Source: Gleimia hominis
Lineage (GTDB): Bacteria > Actinomycetota > Actinomycetes > Actinomycetales > Actinomycetaceae
Assembly: GCF_032085515.1 (NCBI RefSeq)
Contig: NZ_JASXSX010000001.1
Span: forward strand, 1,302,001-1,366,000
DNA length: 64,000 bases
Direction of reading: 5' to 3'
The translations under genes and the position numbers were made by a program. Within the stretch, counting starts at the first letter, position 1. Each line of letters begins with the position of its first letter. Of the stretch, positions 44,931 to 54,056 are shown one piece after another. The notes below the pieces were generated by a model. That model was not told the DNA's origin, did not search any database, and saw only the letters and a program-made list of their open reading frames with translations.

Positions 44931-46352
44931 ATGAAGCGTACTTTTCAGGTTGACGAGCCATACGTGATGACGCAGTCCGGGCCACTGTGGCGGGGCCGGG
45001 ACGCGCACGGGGCGTGTCTGATTAAGTTTTTAGCTCTTCCACTTCCGTCTGAGCAGCACCAGCGGGTTGAGCAGCTAGCTGCGCTGCGTTGCTCGTCACT
45101 GTTGGTACCGCGAGATTTGATTGCCGATGGGCAACGGTTAGCAGTTACTTTCGATGAGGTTCCTGGTACGCCGCTTGCAAGCAGGTTAGAAACCGCGGGG
45201 GCGTTACCACCCATGTTGGCGCGCCGCGTGTGCTCTGATATTGCTGCGGCGTTGACGGTTTTGCATGAGGCGGGTTTGGCGCACGGGGATTTATCTTCTA
45301 ACAACGTGATTGTGTCTGATCGCGCGGTGGTGATTGACACGCTTGAGACCGGTGGTTACACCCCTGGCTACGCTGCCCCGGAGCGGCTGAGCGAGAGTGA
45401 ACTGACGGTAAATGAGCTGCAGTGCAGTGACGTGTGGAGTTTCGGTAAGCTCGCCGAAGAAATGGGGATAACCCACGATGTCGTGCAACAGTGCTTAGAT
45501 TCTGACCCGGCTGCTAGGCCAGAAGCGAGTGCGCTGAAAGAGGCGTTCGAACTAGAAACGACTCCCGCGGGGGCAGGAGCGGCGGACACCGATGGTTCCG
45601 ACACGTGCGTGGCCACGCAACTTCGAAATGAACTCGCCCGCGAACACACGGTGATGCGGACGGCGCCAGGGCGGCACTTGCGTCCAAGTCGGACGCGTGC
45701 GCGCAAGCGACTTGGGATGGTTTTGGTTCCAGTCGGGTTGCTGGCGGGGTTGATTACGGTTGGAATAGTTGGGATTCCCGCGTTCTTTTCACCTGAGGAG
45801 CAGACGTCGGTGGCGGCTGCGCCCGCGCAAAAAACGGTACCGAAGAGTTCACAGTCCGATCAGTCGGATCCTTCTGCATCTCCGTCTACTTCTGCATCGC
45901 CAGCTGCTTCTGCATCTCCGTCTACTTCTGGACCAGCAAATGAACCGAGTGGTGAGCGCGGAGGAAAAGCCGATTCGAAACGTGCGTGCATGAGTGTTCC
46001 CGCGGCCGAGCAGATTCTTAGGGAACTGTCCACGGCTCGCACGGAGGCGTTTACGAAGGCGGATGCGGCGCGTTTATCTGCTGTTTACCCCGAGGGGGTG
46101 GATGCGTTCAGTGCAGATCAAAAACTGATTACCCAGTTGAAACAAAACGGCGTGAGCTTAAAACGTGTTGAGTTCGCTTACGATATTGAATCGGTGTCCT
46201 GTGAGGCAAACCCGCGGGTTAAGGCGAAAGTTACGCAGTTCAGTTCGCAGTGTGTAAAAGAAAAATGCGTGGATAACGAACCATCTACCCAGGACCTAGT
46301 GTTCACACTGAAACCCGACCCGTGGCGGATCAACAAAATCGATCGCAACTGA
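44931..46352 (+). CDS. Membrane protein with a degenerate Ser/Thr kinase-like domain
   Basis: About 473 residues. The N-terminal 215 resemble a protein kinase: Lys in CLIKFLALP (beta-3), LAHGDLSSNNVIV for the catalytic loop, and TPGYAAPERLS for the APE segment. The glycine loop is not recognisable and the DFG motif reads DTL, so activity is doubtful; it may be a pseudokinase. One transmembrane helix (about 262-284) is followed by a Ser/Pro/Ala-repeat linker and an extracellular domain of about 110 residues with four cysteines. Start ATG 44931 without ribosome site. The partner is unknown; FHA, MviN-like or cell-wall roles are possible by analogy only. Confidence 0.72.
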   Translation: MKRTFQVDEPYVMTQSGPLWRGRDAHGACLIKFLALPLPSEQHQRVEQLAALRCSSLLVPRDLIADGQRLAVTFDEVPGTPLASRLETAGALPPMLARRVCSDIAAALTVLHEAGLAHGDLSSNNVIVSDRAVVIDTLETGGYTPGYAAPERLSESELTVNELQCSDVWSFGKLAEEMGITHDVVQQCLDSDPAARPEASALKEAFELETTPAGAGAADTDGSDTCVATQLRNELAREHTVMRTAPGRHLRPSRTRARKRLGMVLVPVGLLAGLITVGIVGIPAFFSPEEQTSVAAAPAQKTVPKSSQSDQSDPSASPSTSASPAASASPSTSGPANEPSGERGGKADSKRACMSVPAAEQILRELSTARTEAFTKADAARLSAVYPEGVDAFSADQKLITQLKQNGVSLKRVEFAYDIESVSCEANPRVKAKVTQFSSQCVKEKCVDNEPSTQDLVFTLKPDPWRINKIDRN

Positions 46353-46418
46353 TAGGGCAGGAATGACGTGAGTCACAACTGATAGGGCAGGAATGACGCG
46401 AGTCCCAACTGATAGGGG
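46346..46418. repeat. 30-base tandem repeat at the kinase-like gene stop
   Basis: Two copies (46346-46375, 46376-46405) of CAACTGATAGGGCAGGAATG-type units plus a 13-base third. The first copy includes the stop codon of the kinase-like gene, so the repeat probably arose by duplication from that gene end. Confidence 0.83.
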
Positions 46419-46434
46419 GGGGGAGAAAAGCATA

Positions 46435-46470
46435 AGTTTGGGGCTCCAGATATCTCTGGAGCCCCAAACT
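46435..46470. terminator. Bidirectional terminator between kinase-like gene and E2
   Basis: AGTTTGGGGCTCCAGA and TCTGGAGCCCCAAACT pair perfectly over 16 bases around TATC. It lies between convergent genes. A second small repeat, TATGGCTTACAGCCCAAC twice (46511-46544), overlaps the E2 stop. Confidence 0.82.
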
Positions 46471-46534
46471 GTCTATCGCAGTTAGCTGTGGCCTACAGGC
46501 CGAAGATAGTTATGGCTTACAGCCCAACTATGGC

Positions 46535-48328
46535 TTACAGCCCAACTTCTGCTTCGAAGTCACCTTCTTCAAGGCGTTTCTTCACGGTCATGAGGTAGCG
46601 GGCTGCATCCGCACCATCCACCAACTGGTGGTCGTACGACAGTGCCAGGTACACCATTGACCGGATCCCAATCGTTTCGTTCCCCTCCGCATCTTTCACA
46701 ACGACGGGGCGTTTAACGATCGTGCCCACCCCGAGGATACCCACCTCAGGTGCGTTGAGCACCGGGGTATCGAACAGAGCGCCGCCGGAACCCGTGTTCG
46801 TAATCGTGAACGTGGAGCCAGAGAGCTCATCCGGACCGATCTTCGAATCACGCGTGCGGGCCGCCAAGTCGTTGATCGACTTCGCGATCCCCGAAATCGT
46901 CAAATCCCCAGCGTTCTTAATCACCGGCACCAGCAGGCCACGCGGCGTGTCAACTGCGATCCCAATGTTCTCGTAATCGTAGTACGTAACCTCTTTACCG
47001 TTGATGGACGCGTTGAGCTTCGGGTGCGCTTTCAGAGCTTCCGTTGCAGCCTTAACGAAGAACGGCAAGAACGTGAGTTTCGTACCCTCGCGCTCCATGA
47101 AACTCTTCTTCGCCCGAGCCCGCAGGTTCGCCACCCGGGTAACATCCACTTCCACCACAGTTGTGAGCTGCGCGGAGTTCTGCAAAGACTCGTGCATGCG
47201 GCGGGCAATGGTTTGCCGCAACCGCGTCATCTTCTCAGTCTTACCACGCAAAGTGGTGTCTTCCTCAATCTTGAACGAAGACTTCTTCGCAGCAGCCGGC
47301 GCGCTCGGAGCCTGCGACGGAGTCTGCTGATCGGCCTTAGCAGCCTGTGCAGCTTTCAGCACGTCCTCGCGGCGAATCCGACCGCCAATCCCCGTGCCCT
47401 CAACCGTTGACAGGTCTACGTTCTGCTCCCGCGCGAGCTTACGCACCAGTGGAGTCACATACGAACCCGTTGCCTTAGATGCCTTCGGTGCCTGCGGTTT
47501 CGCGGGGGCATCTTCCTTCGGTTTCGCGGGGGCCGCGGGTGCCTTCGGTGCCGGGGGAGCAGCGGGCGCTGGCTTCGACGGTGCCTTCGGAGCCGGTTTC
47601 GGCTCGGGCTTCGGCTCAGGTTTAGGTTCGGGCTTCGGCTCAGCCTTCGCCTCTTCCTTCGGCGCGCTCGAGCCTCCCTCACCGGGCTTGTTCGCCGAAA
47701 TAATGGCCACTACCGTGCCCACATCCACGGTCTCATCTTCGTCAACCTCAATGCTCGCAAGGTATCCGGAAGCGGGGGAGGGCACTTCGGAATCCACTTT
47801 ATCCGTCGCCACCTCCAGCAGAGGTTCGTCTTCTTCCACCTCATCCCCAACGGACTTGAGCCACGCGGAAACCGTACCTTCCGTAACGGACTCACCCAGG
47901 GCCGGCATCTTAATTTCAGTGGTCTCACCCAAGTCACCACCAGCCCCGCCCTGGCCAGAATCGCTTGCGTCCGAGGACGCTGAGGAATCAGCGGAGCCTT
48001 GCGAATCAGAATCCGCAGCGGGAGCCTGCTCTTCTTCCTGCGCGGGCTGTGCCTGCTCACCGGAATCCGATGAGTCATCGGACACTTCATCCGCGTCCCC
48101 AATCAGGCAGAGCTCGGTTCCAACCTCGACAGTTTCATCCTCCTCAACGAGAATTTTCGTGATAACACCCGCGACGGGGGAGGGAACTTCAGAATCAACC
48201 TTATCCGTGGCTACTTCGACGATGGGTTCGTCAACCTCTACGGTGTCACCGACAGATTTCAGCCAAGCGGAGACGGTACCTTCAGTAACCGACTCGCCTA
48301 AGGCTGGCATTGTTAGCGCTTGCGCCAT
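46535..48328 (-). CDS. sucB: 2-oxoacid dehydrogenase E2 (dihydrolipoyl acyltransferase)
   Basis: A 597-residue E2 core subunit with two lipoyl domains (about 1-76 and 136-212), each with the lipoylated Lys in VATDKVDSEVPSP; Glu/Ser and Pro/Lys/Ala-rich linkers; an E3/E1-binding domain (TPLVRKLAREQNVDLSTVEG); and the catalytic domain ending with HQLVDGADAARYL. The N-terminus and architecture match the actinobacterial SucB/DlaT enzyme shared by pyruvate and 2-oxoglutarate complexes, so the substrate is uncertain. It follows lpd (E3) by 33 bases. No E1 gene is here. Confidence 0.92.
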   Translation of the reverse strand: MAQALTMPALGESVTEGTVSAWLKSVGDTVEVDEPIVEVATDKVDSEVPSPVAGVITKILVEEDETVEVGTELCLIGDADEVSDDSSDSGEQAQPAQEEEQAPAADSDSQGSADSSASSDASDSGQGGAGGDLGETTEIKMPALGESVTEGTVSAWLKSVGDEVEEDEPLLEVATDKVDSEVPSPASGYLASIEVDEDETVDVGTVVAIISANKPGEGGSSAPKEEAKAEPKPEPKPEPKPEPKPAPKAPSKPAPAAPPAPKAPAAPAKPKEDAPAKPQAPKASKATGSYVTPLVRKLAREQNVDLSTVEGTGIGGRIRREDVLKAAQAAKADQQTPSQAPSAPAAAKKSSFKIEEDTTLRGKTEKMTRLRQTIARRMHESLQNSAQLTTVVEVDVTRVANLRARAKKSFMEREGTKLTFLPFFVKAATEALKAHPKLNASINGKEVTYYDYENIGIAVDTPRGLLVPVIKNAGDLTISGIAKSINDLAARTRDSKIGPDELSGSTFTITNTGSGGALFDTPVLNAPEVGILGVGTIVKRPVVVKDAEGNETIGIRSMVYLALSYDHQLVDGADAARYLMTVKKRLEEGDFEAEVGL

Positions 48329-48361
48329 TTTAAACTCCTCTTATTTCCTTCAGCGGGTGTT

Positions 48362-49738
48362 CTAGTTGTGTGAGTGCAACGGCTTGCCGGCCAACGCCAA
48401 CGCCGCTTCACCAACGGACTCGTTCTGTGTCGGGTGGGCATGGATCAAAGAAGCGACATCCTCCGGGTACGCTTCCCAGTTGACCATCAACTGGCCTTCA
48501 CCAACCTGCTCGCCCATGCGGGCACCGATCGCGTGGAAACCAACGATGGGGCCGTCCTCAACGGCAACCAGCTTCACGAAACCGGTAGTGTTTAAGATCT
48601 GTGACTTACCGTTCCCCGCCAAATTGAACTCTGTGGAATGAACCTTGTCCTTGCCGTACTGCTCCTGCGCCTGCTTCTCAGTTAGCCCAACAGATGCAAT
48701 CTCAGGCTCAGTAAAGGTCACGCGGGGAATACCGCGTTCGTCAATCTGCTGCGGGTTCTTCCCAGCGATTTCCTCAGCCACAAACACGCCTTGCGCGAAC
48801 CCGCGGTGGGCAAGCTGCAAGCCGGGAACAATGTCCCCAACCGCGTAAATATTCCCCACCCCGGTGTGCAGACGCTCATTAGTGAGGACGAAACCACGAT
48901 CCATCGGGATCCCAACTTCTTCGTACCCAAGGTTCATGGTCGCCGGCCCGCGTCCAATCGCGACCAGCAAGACGTCCCCGTCGTAAGTCTTCCCATCCTC
49001 AGTGGTGACAACCACGCCGTTGTCGTCTTGCTCAACGGACTTGAACATCGTCTTAGTTTTAAAAGTAATCTTGCGTTTACGGAATGCGCGTTCCAAATTC
49101 TTAGAGATCGCCTCGTCCTCATTTGGAACCAGGTGAGGCAACCCCTCAATGATCGTCACGTCCGCACCAAAAGAAGCCCAAACGGAAGCGAACTCCACAC
49201 CGATCACGCCACCGCCAAGCACCACGACCTTGTTCGGCACCCAGTCCATCTGCAGCGCCTGCTCCGAAGTGATAACGCGACCTTCAATATCTAAACCGGG
49301 GATCGTCTTCGAGTACGACCCGGACGCAAGCACAATGTTCTTCCCCTTGTACTCTTTTCCGTCTACCGTGACGGTGTCTTGCGCTGTGAGGCGCCCCCAC
49401 CCGGTCACCAGGTCAATCTTGCGGGACTTAACCAGCCCTTGCAGGCCCTTGTAGAGCTTACCGACCACTTCGTCGCGGTACTTGCCCACGCGTTCCATGT
49501 CAATACCCTGAAACTCAGAGTTAATCCCAAACACTTCCGACTGGTTAACCGTTTCCGCTACCTCGGCGGCGTGCAAATACGCCTTCGTCGGAATACAACC
49601 GCGGTGTAGGCACGTTCCGCCTAGCTTGTCACCTTCAACTAAAGCTACTTTCATGCCCAGCTGTGCGCCACGCAGGGCGGCCGCATAGCCACCCGAACCG
49701 GCGCCCAGAATGACCATGTCGTATAGTTCTTCACTCAC
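48362..49738 (-). CDS. lpd: Dihydrolipoyl dehydrogenase (E3)
   Basis: A 458-residue FAD disulfide oxidoreductase that reoxidises lipoyl groups on E2. FAD motif LGAGSGGYAAALRGAQLG; redox disulfide GGTCLHRGCIPTK; NAD motif VVLGGGVIGVEFASVW; C-terminal active His in HAHPTQNESVGEA. GTG 49738 with AAGGAGAG upstream. First gene of the lpd-E2 pair. Confidence 0.95.
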   Translation of the reverse strand: MSEELYDMVILGAGSGGYAAALRGAQLGMKVALVEGDKLGGTCLHRGCIPTKAYLHAAEVAETVNQSEVFGINSEFQGIDMERVGKYRDEVVGKLYKGLQGLVKSRKIDLVTGWGRLTAQDTVTVDGKEYKGKNIVLASGSYSKTIPGLDIEGRVITSEQALQMDWVPNKVVVLGGGVIGVEFASVWASFGADVTIIEGLPHLVPNEDEAISKNLERAFRKRKITFKTKTMFKSVEQDDNGVVVTTEDGKTYDGDVLLVAIGRGPATMNLGYEEVGIPMDRGFVLTNERLHTGVGNIYAVGDIVPGLQLAHRGFAQGVFVAEEIAGKNPQQIDERGIPRVTFTEPEIASVGLTEKQAQEQYGKDKVHSTEFNLAGNGKSQILNTTGFVKLVAVEDGPIVGFHAIGARMGEQVGEGQLMVNWEAYPEDVASLIHAHPTQNESVGEAALALAGKPLHSHN

Positions 49739-49863
49739 GTGCTACTCTCCTTGACATCGTGTTGGTTACACAAACCATGTAGGTCTATTGTCCCACTGTT
49801 TGCAAACGAATGCGCCTTAACAGCACGGCATTTTCCGAAGTGCCGGTGACGCGCCGATATGCC

Positions 49864-49900
49864 AGGTGGGAGGTGTCGGCTCGGCAGACACCTCCCACCT
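49864..49900 (-). terminator. Hairpin terminator downstream of pepA
   Basis: AGGTGGGAGGTGTC and GACACCTCCCACCT pair perfectly over 14 bases with a 9-base loop, 36 bases past the pepA stop. The T-run is weak. Confidence 0.65.
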
Positions 49901-49935
49901 ATTGAAGCTACTATCTACTAAACGTTTGTAAACAG

Positions 49936-51402
49936 CTATTTAATGCGGCTTTCTACCCAGCTCACGAGCGTCAGTAATCCCATGCCGGTAGCGCCCTTAT
50001 TGTTAGCCCCCCACGGGCTGTTTTCGTTGTACGAAGGCCCCGCTATGTCCACGTGTCCCCACGGTTTTTCGGCAACGAACTCTTGCAAAAAGATTCCCGC
50101 AACGAGCATGCCGCCCCACCGCGTTCCAGAGTTCTTCATGTCCGCCACATTCGACTTCAACGAATCCTTTAAATAGCTTGGCAGCGGAGCGGGCCACATG
50201 GGTTCACCCACCTGGTTAGCGCTCGTCACGATCGCGTCGCGCACACTGTCACTGCCCATCACGCCCGCGGTCCGTTCTCCCAGACCCACCATCTGCGCAC
50301 CGGTTAAAGTAGCGACGTCCACAATCGCTTCCGTTCCAGTTTCCGCCGCGAGCGCCAGCGCGTCGGCCATAACTAGTCGCCCTTCCGCATCCGTGTTGGT
50401 CGTTTCAATACTCATCCCGTTGCGGGCAATGAGCACGTCGGAGGGGCGTTGCGCGCCGCCCCCCGGCATGTTTTCTGCAAGCGAGAGGTACGTGGTCACT
50501 CCGATTGGGGCGCCGAGTTTGGCAAGCGCAATCGTTGTGGCCAGCACGGTAGCCGCTCCGGTCATGTCGGATTTCATAGTTTCCATAGAACTAGAAGGCT
50601 TGAGGGACAGGCCGCCGGAGTCGAAGGTGATGCCTTTGCCGACGAAACTCACCTGGTGGGTTGCCCCCGGGTTGTAGGTGAGTTTCACGAGGCGGGGTGG
50701 GCGCACCGACCCCATGCCGACCGCGAGAATAGCACCGCAATTTTCTTGCGCAAGCCGGTGCTCATCCCACACTTCCATATCTATTTCCGTTCCTTCAATG
50801 AGGCGCTCCACCTCTTTCACGAAGGACTGCGGGTACAGGTCGTTCGGCGCGCAGTTAACGAGGTCCATCACGGTCGTCATCGCTTCGGCCAGCGTGGTGA
50901 TCCGGTTCTGCACGGACTGCTGGTCAATGTCCTCAGGCACAATAATGGTAATTTCTTCCAAAGCCGCCTGAGCGGACTGGCGGTACTTCGTGTACTCGTA
51001 GGCACCTACGATCGCGCCAATACCAGCTTGAACAACGTCCTCTTGGTTCTCGTAATCACCGGCTAGGACCACGTGTTTGGCGCCCGTGTCGCGCACCCCG
51101 ACCGCGCTGTAATGCCGGTGCGCTCCGGTGCCCACCACCTCAATCGCAGAATCGCGGTCGTATCCGCGAACAGACAGGGACTGCGCGGGGGTAGTGCCAA
51201 CCATCGCGATACGGCGTGAATGTGAATCTAACGACGGTAAGAGAGTGCGGGAACACGCCGCGGTTTTCGCATCTAAATCAACCAGAGCCTGAGCCACGTC
51301 CTCAGACTTTAAAGAAATCTCTAACTCGGATCCAACGTACGCGACGAGCAGATCCGCGCTGATCTCTAACGGATTACCAGTAGAAAAATTAATCTTGACC
51401 AT
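49936..51402 (-). CDS. pepA: Leucyl aminopeptidase (M17)
   Basis: A 488-residue cytosolic dizinc aminopeptidase removing N-terminal residues from peptides. The M17 signature is NTDAEGRLVMADAL; metal ligands also lie in VGKGITFDSGGLSLKPSSSM and MKSDMTGAATV. The N-terminal macro-like domain is present. The C-terminus has GTRWGGMLVAGIFLQEFV and WGHVDIAGPSYNE, as expected. Divergent from a small membrane protein gene. Confidence 0.94.
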   Translation of the reverse strand: MVKINFSTGNPLEISADLLVAYVGSELEISLKSEDVAQALVDLDAKTAACSRTLLPSLDSHSRRIAMVGTTPAQSLSVRGYDRDSAIEVVGTGAHRHYSAVGVRDTGAKHVVLAGDYENQEDVVQAGIGAIVGAYEYTKYRQSAQAALEEITIIVPEDIDQQSVQNRITTLAEAMTTVMDLVNCAPNDLYPQSFVKEVERLIEGTEIDMEVWDEHRLAQENCGAILAVGMGSVRPPRLVKLTYNPGATHQVSFVGKGITFDSGGLSLKPSSSMETMKSDMTGAATVLATTIALAKLGAPIGVTTYLSLAENMPGGGAQRPSDVLIARNGMSIETTNTDAEGRLVMADALALAAETGTEAIVDVATLTGAQMVGLGERTAGVMGSDSVRDAIVTSANQVGEPMWPAPLPSYLKDSLKSNVADMKNSGTRWGGMLVAGIFLQEFVAEKPWGHVDIAGPSYNENSPWGANNKGATGMGLLTLVSWVESRIK

Positions 51403-51507
51403 ATGAACATGGTAACCACATGAACAGGGGGCGGCACGCGTTCTGTGCGGAGGTTAGGATAAAGGAAAGTGGCGAACCCTTTGGTGGATTGGAAGTTAGG
51501 GGTGGGG

Positions 51508-51972
51508 ATGTCGAGCAATCTGGATAACGACCCGCAATACGTGAAGGACACGCGCGGAGCCTCGCACGGCCTGGGGCGCATCGTTATCGTCATTTTCTGG
51601 CTCATGGCCGCGTGGTCACTTTACGACGCCTTCTTGTTTTTAATGCGTAACCCCTCGGTGCCACTGGGGCCCCGTCTAGTAGGAATTGCGGTAGCAGTGG
51701 GGTACGTTGCCGCAGCCGCAGCGCTTACCCACAACGGTAAACGAATGCGGATCCTAGGATGGAGCGCCGTCGGGTTCGAACTAGTAGGTGTGCTGATGAC
51801 GTCCCTCATGGAACTGGGGATCCCGCAAGCGCAACGGCAGTTAGGGATGTGGACGAGTTTCGGGGCGAACTACTATTTTGCACCGCTCATAGTGCCCGCT
51901 ATTGGACTGCTTTGGTTGTGGTGGTCTAATCCGCGCAGAATAGTCGAAATCGCGGAACGTTTAGATAGCTAA
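51508..51972 (+). CDS. Small hypothetical membrane protein
   Basis: About 154 residues with four predicted helices (IVIVIFWLMAAWSLYDAFLF, LVGIAVAVGYVAAAAAL, ILGWSAVGFELVGVLM, FAPLIVPAIGLLWLWW) and a conserved-looking N-terminus YVKDTRGASHGLGR. I do not recognise a characterised family, although similar proteins seem common in actinomycetes. ATG 51508 follows AGGGGTGGGG; GTG 51469 after AAAGGAAA is an alternative that adds 13 residues. Confidence 0.7.
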   Translation: MSSNLDNDPQYVKDTRGASHGLGRIVIVIFWLMAAWSLYDAFLFLMRNPSVPLGPRLVGIAVAVGYVAAAAALTHNGKRMRILGWSAVGFELVGVLMTSLMELGIPQAQRQLGMWTSFGANYYFAPLIVPAIGLLWLWWSNPRRIVEIAERLDS

Positions 51973-52131
51973 ACCCACTTTGGCAAAGTCTGCGACTCGT
52001 TGCGTTTAACGCCAGGTGCCGAAGATGCACGCCTTCAAGATATACACGCCTTCAAAAAAATTCGGCGCGTATGCTCGAAGTCTGCGCCCCGTGCCTTTGA
52101 GAGGCGGGGCGGATACCTAAGGAACGCGTAT

Positions 52132-52590
52132 CTACACGCCCCCGGGGAACCCGATTTGCCGCCACGCCTCATACAGGCCGATAGAAGCGGAGTTAGCTAG
52201 GTTCAAAGAACGCGCTTTTGGATGCATTTGGATTCGCACTAGGCTCGTAATCCGCGGATCCTCCATAACCCACTGGGGTAATCCAGTGGGTTCGGGGCCA
52301 AACAGTAACGCATCCCCATCGTGGTACTGCACGTCCGTGTAATGCGTGTTCGTATGCCCTGTGAAAGCGTATACGTTACCGTCAATGTGCTCTAATGCTT
52401 CGTCCAGTGTCTGGCACGTCTTAACGTGCGCCAGATCGTGATAATCCAACCCGGCTCGCTTTAACTTTGTGTCATCCATGTCGAACAATGGGTCAACTAA
52501 ATAAAGCATGGAACCCGTGCAGGCGGAAAGTCGGATAGCCGCACCCGAGTTACCTGGAATTCGGGGTTCGAAAAAAATAACGTTCAGCAC
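52132..52590 (-). CDS. trmL: tRNA (cytidine(34)-2'-O)-methyltransferase
   Basis: A 152-residue minimal SPOUT methyltransferase that methylates the wobble base of certain leucine tRNAs. EPRIPGNSGAAIRL is the N-terminal motif 1, LLFGPEPTGLPQWVM motif 2, and ARSLNLANSASIGLYEAWRQ motif 3 (knotted SAM site). Length and all three motifs match TrmL/YibK. GTG 52590 start with a GTGGGG ribosome site. Confidence 0.92.
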   Translation of the reverse strand: MLNVIFFEPRIPGNSGAAIRLSACTGSMLYLVDPLFDMDDTKLKRAGLDYHDLAHVKTCQTLDEALEHIDGNVYAFTGHTNTHYTDVQYHDGDALLFGPEPTGLPQWVMEDPRITSLVRIQMHPKARSLNLANSASIGLYEAWRQIGFPGGV

Positions 52591-52687
52591 TCACCCCACT
52601 TTAGTCGCTGCCGTCCGATTGCCTAAACTCGGTACATGGAGCGATCTGTATCCACTATTTTTGTAAGCGCAGTATTTTGTGGGCGCA

Positions 52688-53221
52688 CTATTTTTGCTGG
52701 AACGTGAACGTCAACGACGCCCGCGCTAACGTGTGGAAAAGCGCGTTGAAAGACACGACGGTGGAACTCACATCGTCATCGAGTTCCAACGAGGGCGTAT
52801 CTAGCGCATACACAGTGAACACGTACCGGTGCGGCCGATCTCCCTGCGGGGGAGCTGCGCCGTAGTAAGAGGCCTCACCACTGTCACCACGGATATGGAA
52901 CGCAGGCCCGTCCAGTGTTAAATCAGACTCGCCAGCCCCCTCGGGCAATTCCGTAATACTGACGGGAAGGTCTACGATCGCCCAGTGCCAAAACCCAGAG
53001 GGGGTAGGGGCGTCTGGGTCAAAACAAGTGACGACAAACGATTCTGTTTCTGCGGGGAAATCGGACCATTTCAGCTGAGGGGAGATTGACCCGCCTGCAG
53101 CCGTCATGCTCGGTGGCATGACAGCCCCGTCCTCACCACTTGTGGACGTGAGGGTAAAACTAGGAACGGGTGGTAGAGCTTCGTCAGGATGCGGTGCCTG
53201 CGGACGTGCGTTGAGATCCAT
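52688..53221 (-). CDS. YbhB/YbcL family PEBP-like protein
   Basis: A 177-residue phosphatidylethanolamine-binding-like protein. Family motifs are SPQLKWSDFPAETESFVVTCFDPDAPTPSGFWHWAIVDLP (partly quoted; DPDAP and GFWHW are the ligand pocket) and PPQGDRPHRYVFTVYALD. No signal peptide, so cytoplasmic. Bacterial role is unclear. GGAGTCTC precedes the ATG. Confidence 0.9.
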   Translation of the reverse strand: MDLNARPQAPHPDEALPPVPSFTLTSTSGEDGAVMPPSMTAAGGSISPQLKWSDFPAETESFVVTCFDPDAPTPSGFWHWAIVDLPVSITELPEGAGESDLTLDGPAFHIRGDSGEASYYGAAPPQGDRPHRYVFTVYALDTPSLELDDDVSSTVVSFNALFHTLARASLTFTFQQK

Positions 53222-53417
53222 GAGACTCCTTCTCTAACTGGTTACTGTCCCTTCCATCATCGCATGAAAAGCAGGGAATGTGGTAGAGGTAACTAAAACT
53301 CTGTGGGGTAATAGTTTGCTTTGATTCGCAGATGGTGGGCCTTATCAGCAGCGGAATCAGACTTATCCACAGGATGGGGGAGCGGTTTTTAAATGAGGGC
53401 AAGTGCGGTACAGTAAT

Positions 53418-53433
53418 TCGAACAGGTGTTCGA
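53418..53433. promoter_or_regulatory. SOS box before imuA'
   Basis: TCGAACAGGTGTTCGA, a perfect actinobacterial LexA site. A -10-like GATAAT (53432-53437) overlaps its right end, so LexA would block the promoter of imuA'-imuB and the genes downstream. Confidence 0.92.
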
Positions 53434-53462
53434 TAATCCTTGGGGGAGGAAGCGGAATATGG

Positions 53463-54056
53463 ATGGAGCTACAAGCTGCTACTAACTCAGCACCCAAACA
53501 CGAATCAATGCCCACGCGACACTCAGCGCTCACGCGTCTAGAAAGACTGCGGATGGCCCGAGAAAGCCTCGCGCAAGCGGAATCTAAAACAGGGGTATGC
53601 GCATCTAGTGCAGGAGGGGTTTGGCACATCGAAGCGGGAAACCAAGCTATTTTCGAAGCCTTAACCACTCTTAAAGCAGGCACTTGGATAGGCTTCCTCT
53701 GCTTCCCTAACGTGGGGTGGGTGCGGGCCCAGCAGATGGGAATAGACCTCGACCGCACACTAGTGGTGCCTCAACTAGAAGAACTTGCCCCTGTTTTAAC
53801 AGCCTTAATAGACGGGGTAGACGCGGTTGTGTGCGGCCATGCAAATCTGTCGAGGCGACAGCAACGAAACCTAGCGGGAAGAGTGCGCACGCGCGGGGTA
53901 ACGCTAATTACAGTGGATGCGTGGCCAGGTATTTCACGTCCGTGGAAACGCTCCACACAAGCACCTGTGTTGACCTTCCCTACCCTCCTGCACTCACCCG
54001 GTAGCAACAGATCTGCAAGTACCTACCTGCCTGGGCAAGAAAGGAAAGCGGTGTAA
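53463..54056 (+). CDS. ImuA'-like SOS mutagenesis accessory protein
   Basis: A 197-residue protein weakly resembling a RecA/SulA-type fold: GGVWHIEAGNQAIFEAL, WIGFLCFPNVGWVRAQQMG and DLDRTLVVP. ImuA' proteins couple the mutasome to RecA and are poorly conserved; assignment rests mostly on position, directly before imuB with a one-base stop/start overlap (TAATG), and on the SOS box. GGGGGAGG precedes, but its spacing to ATG 53463 is long (about 12 bases). The C-terminal 30 residues are probably disordered. Confidence 0.78.
   Translation: MELQAATNSAPKHESMPTRHSALTRLERLRMARESLAQAESKTGVCASSAGGVWHIEAGNQAIFEALTTLKAGTWIGFLCFPNVGWVRAQQMGIDLDRTLVVPQLEELAPVLTALIDGVDAVVCGHANLSRRQQRNLAGRVRTRGVTLITVDAWPGISRPWKRSTQAPVLTFPTLLHSPGSNRSASTYLPGQERKAV

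Noticed and set aside
53459..53485. Eight-codon open frame starting at ATG 53459 before imuA'
   Set aside because: It has better ribosome-site spacing than imuA' itself but is too short to support as a gene; a leader-peptide role would be speculation.
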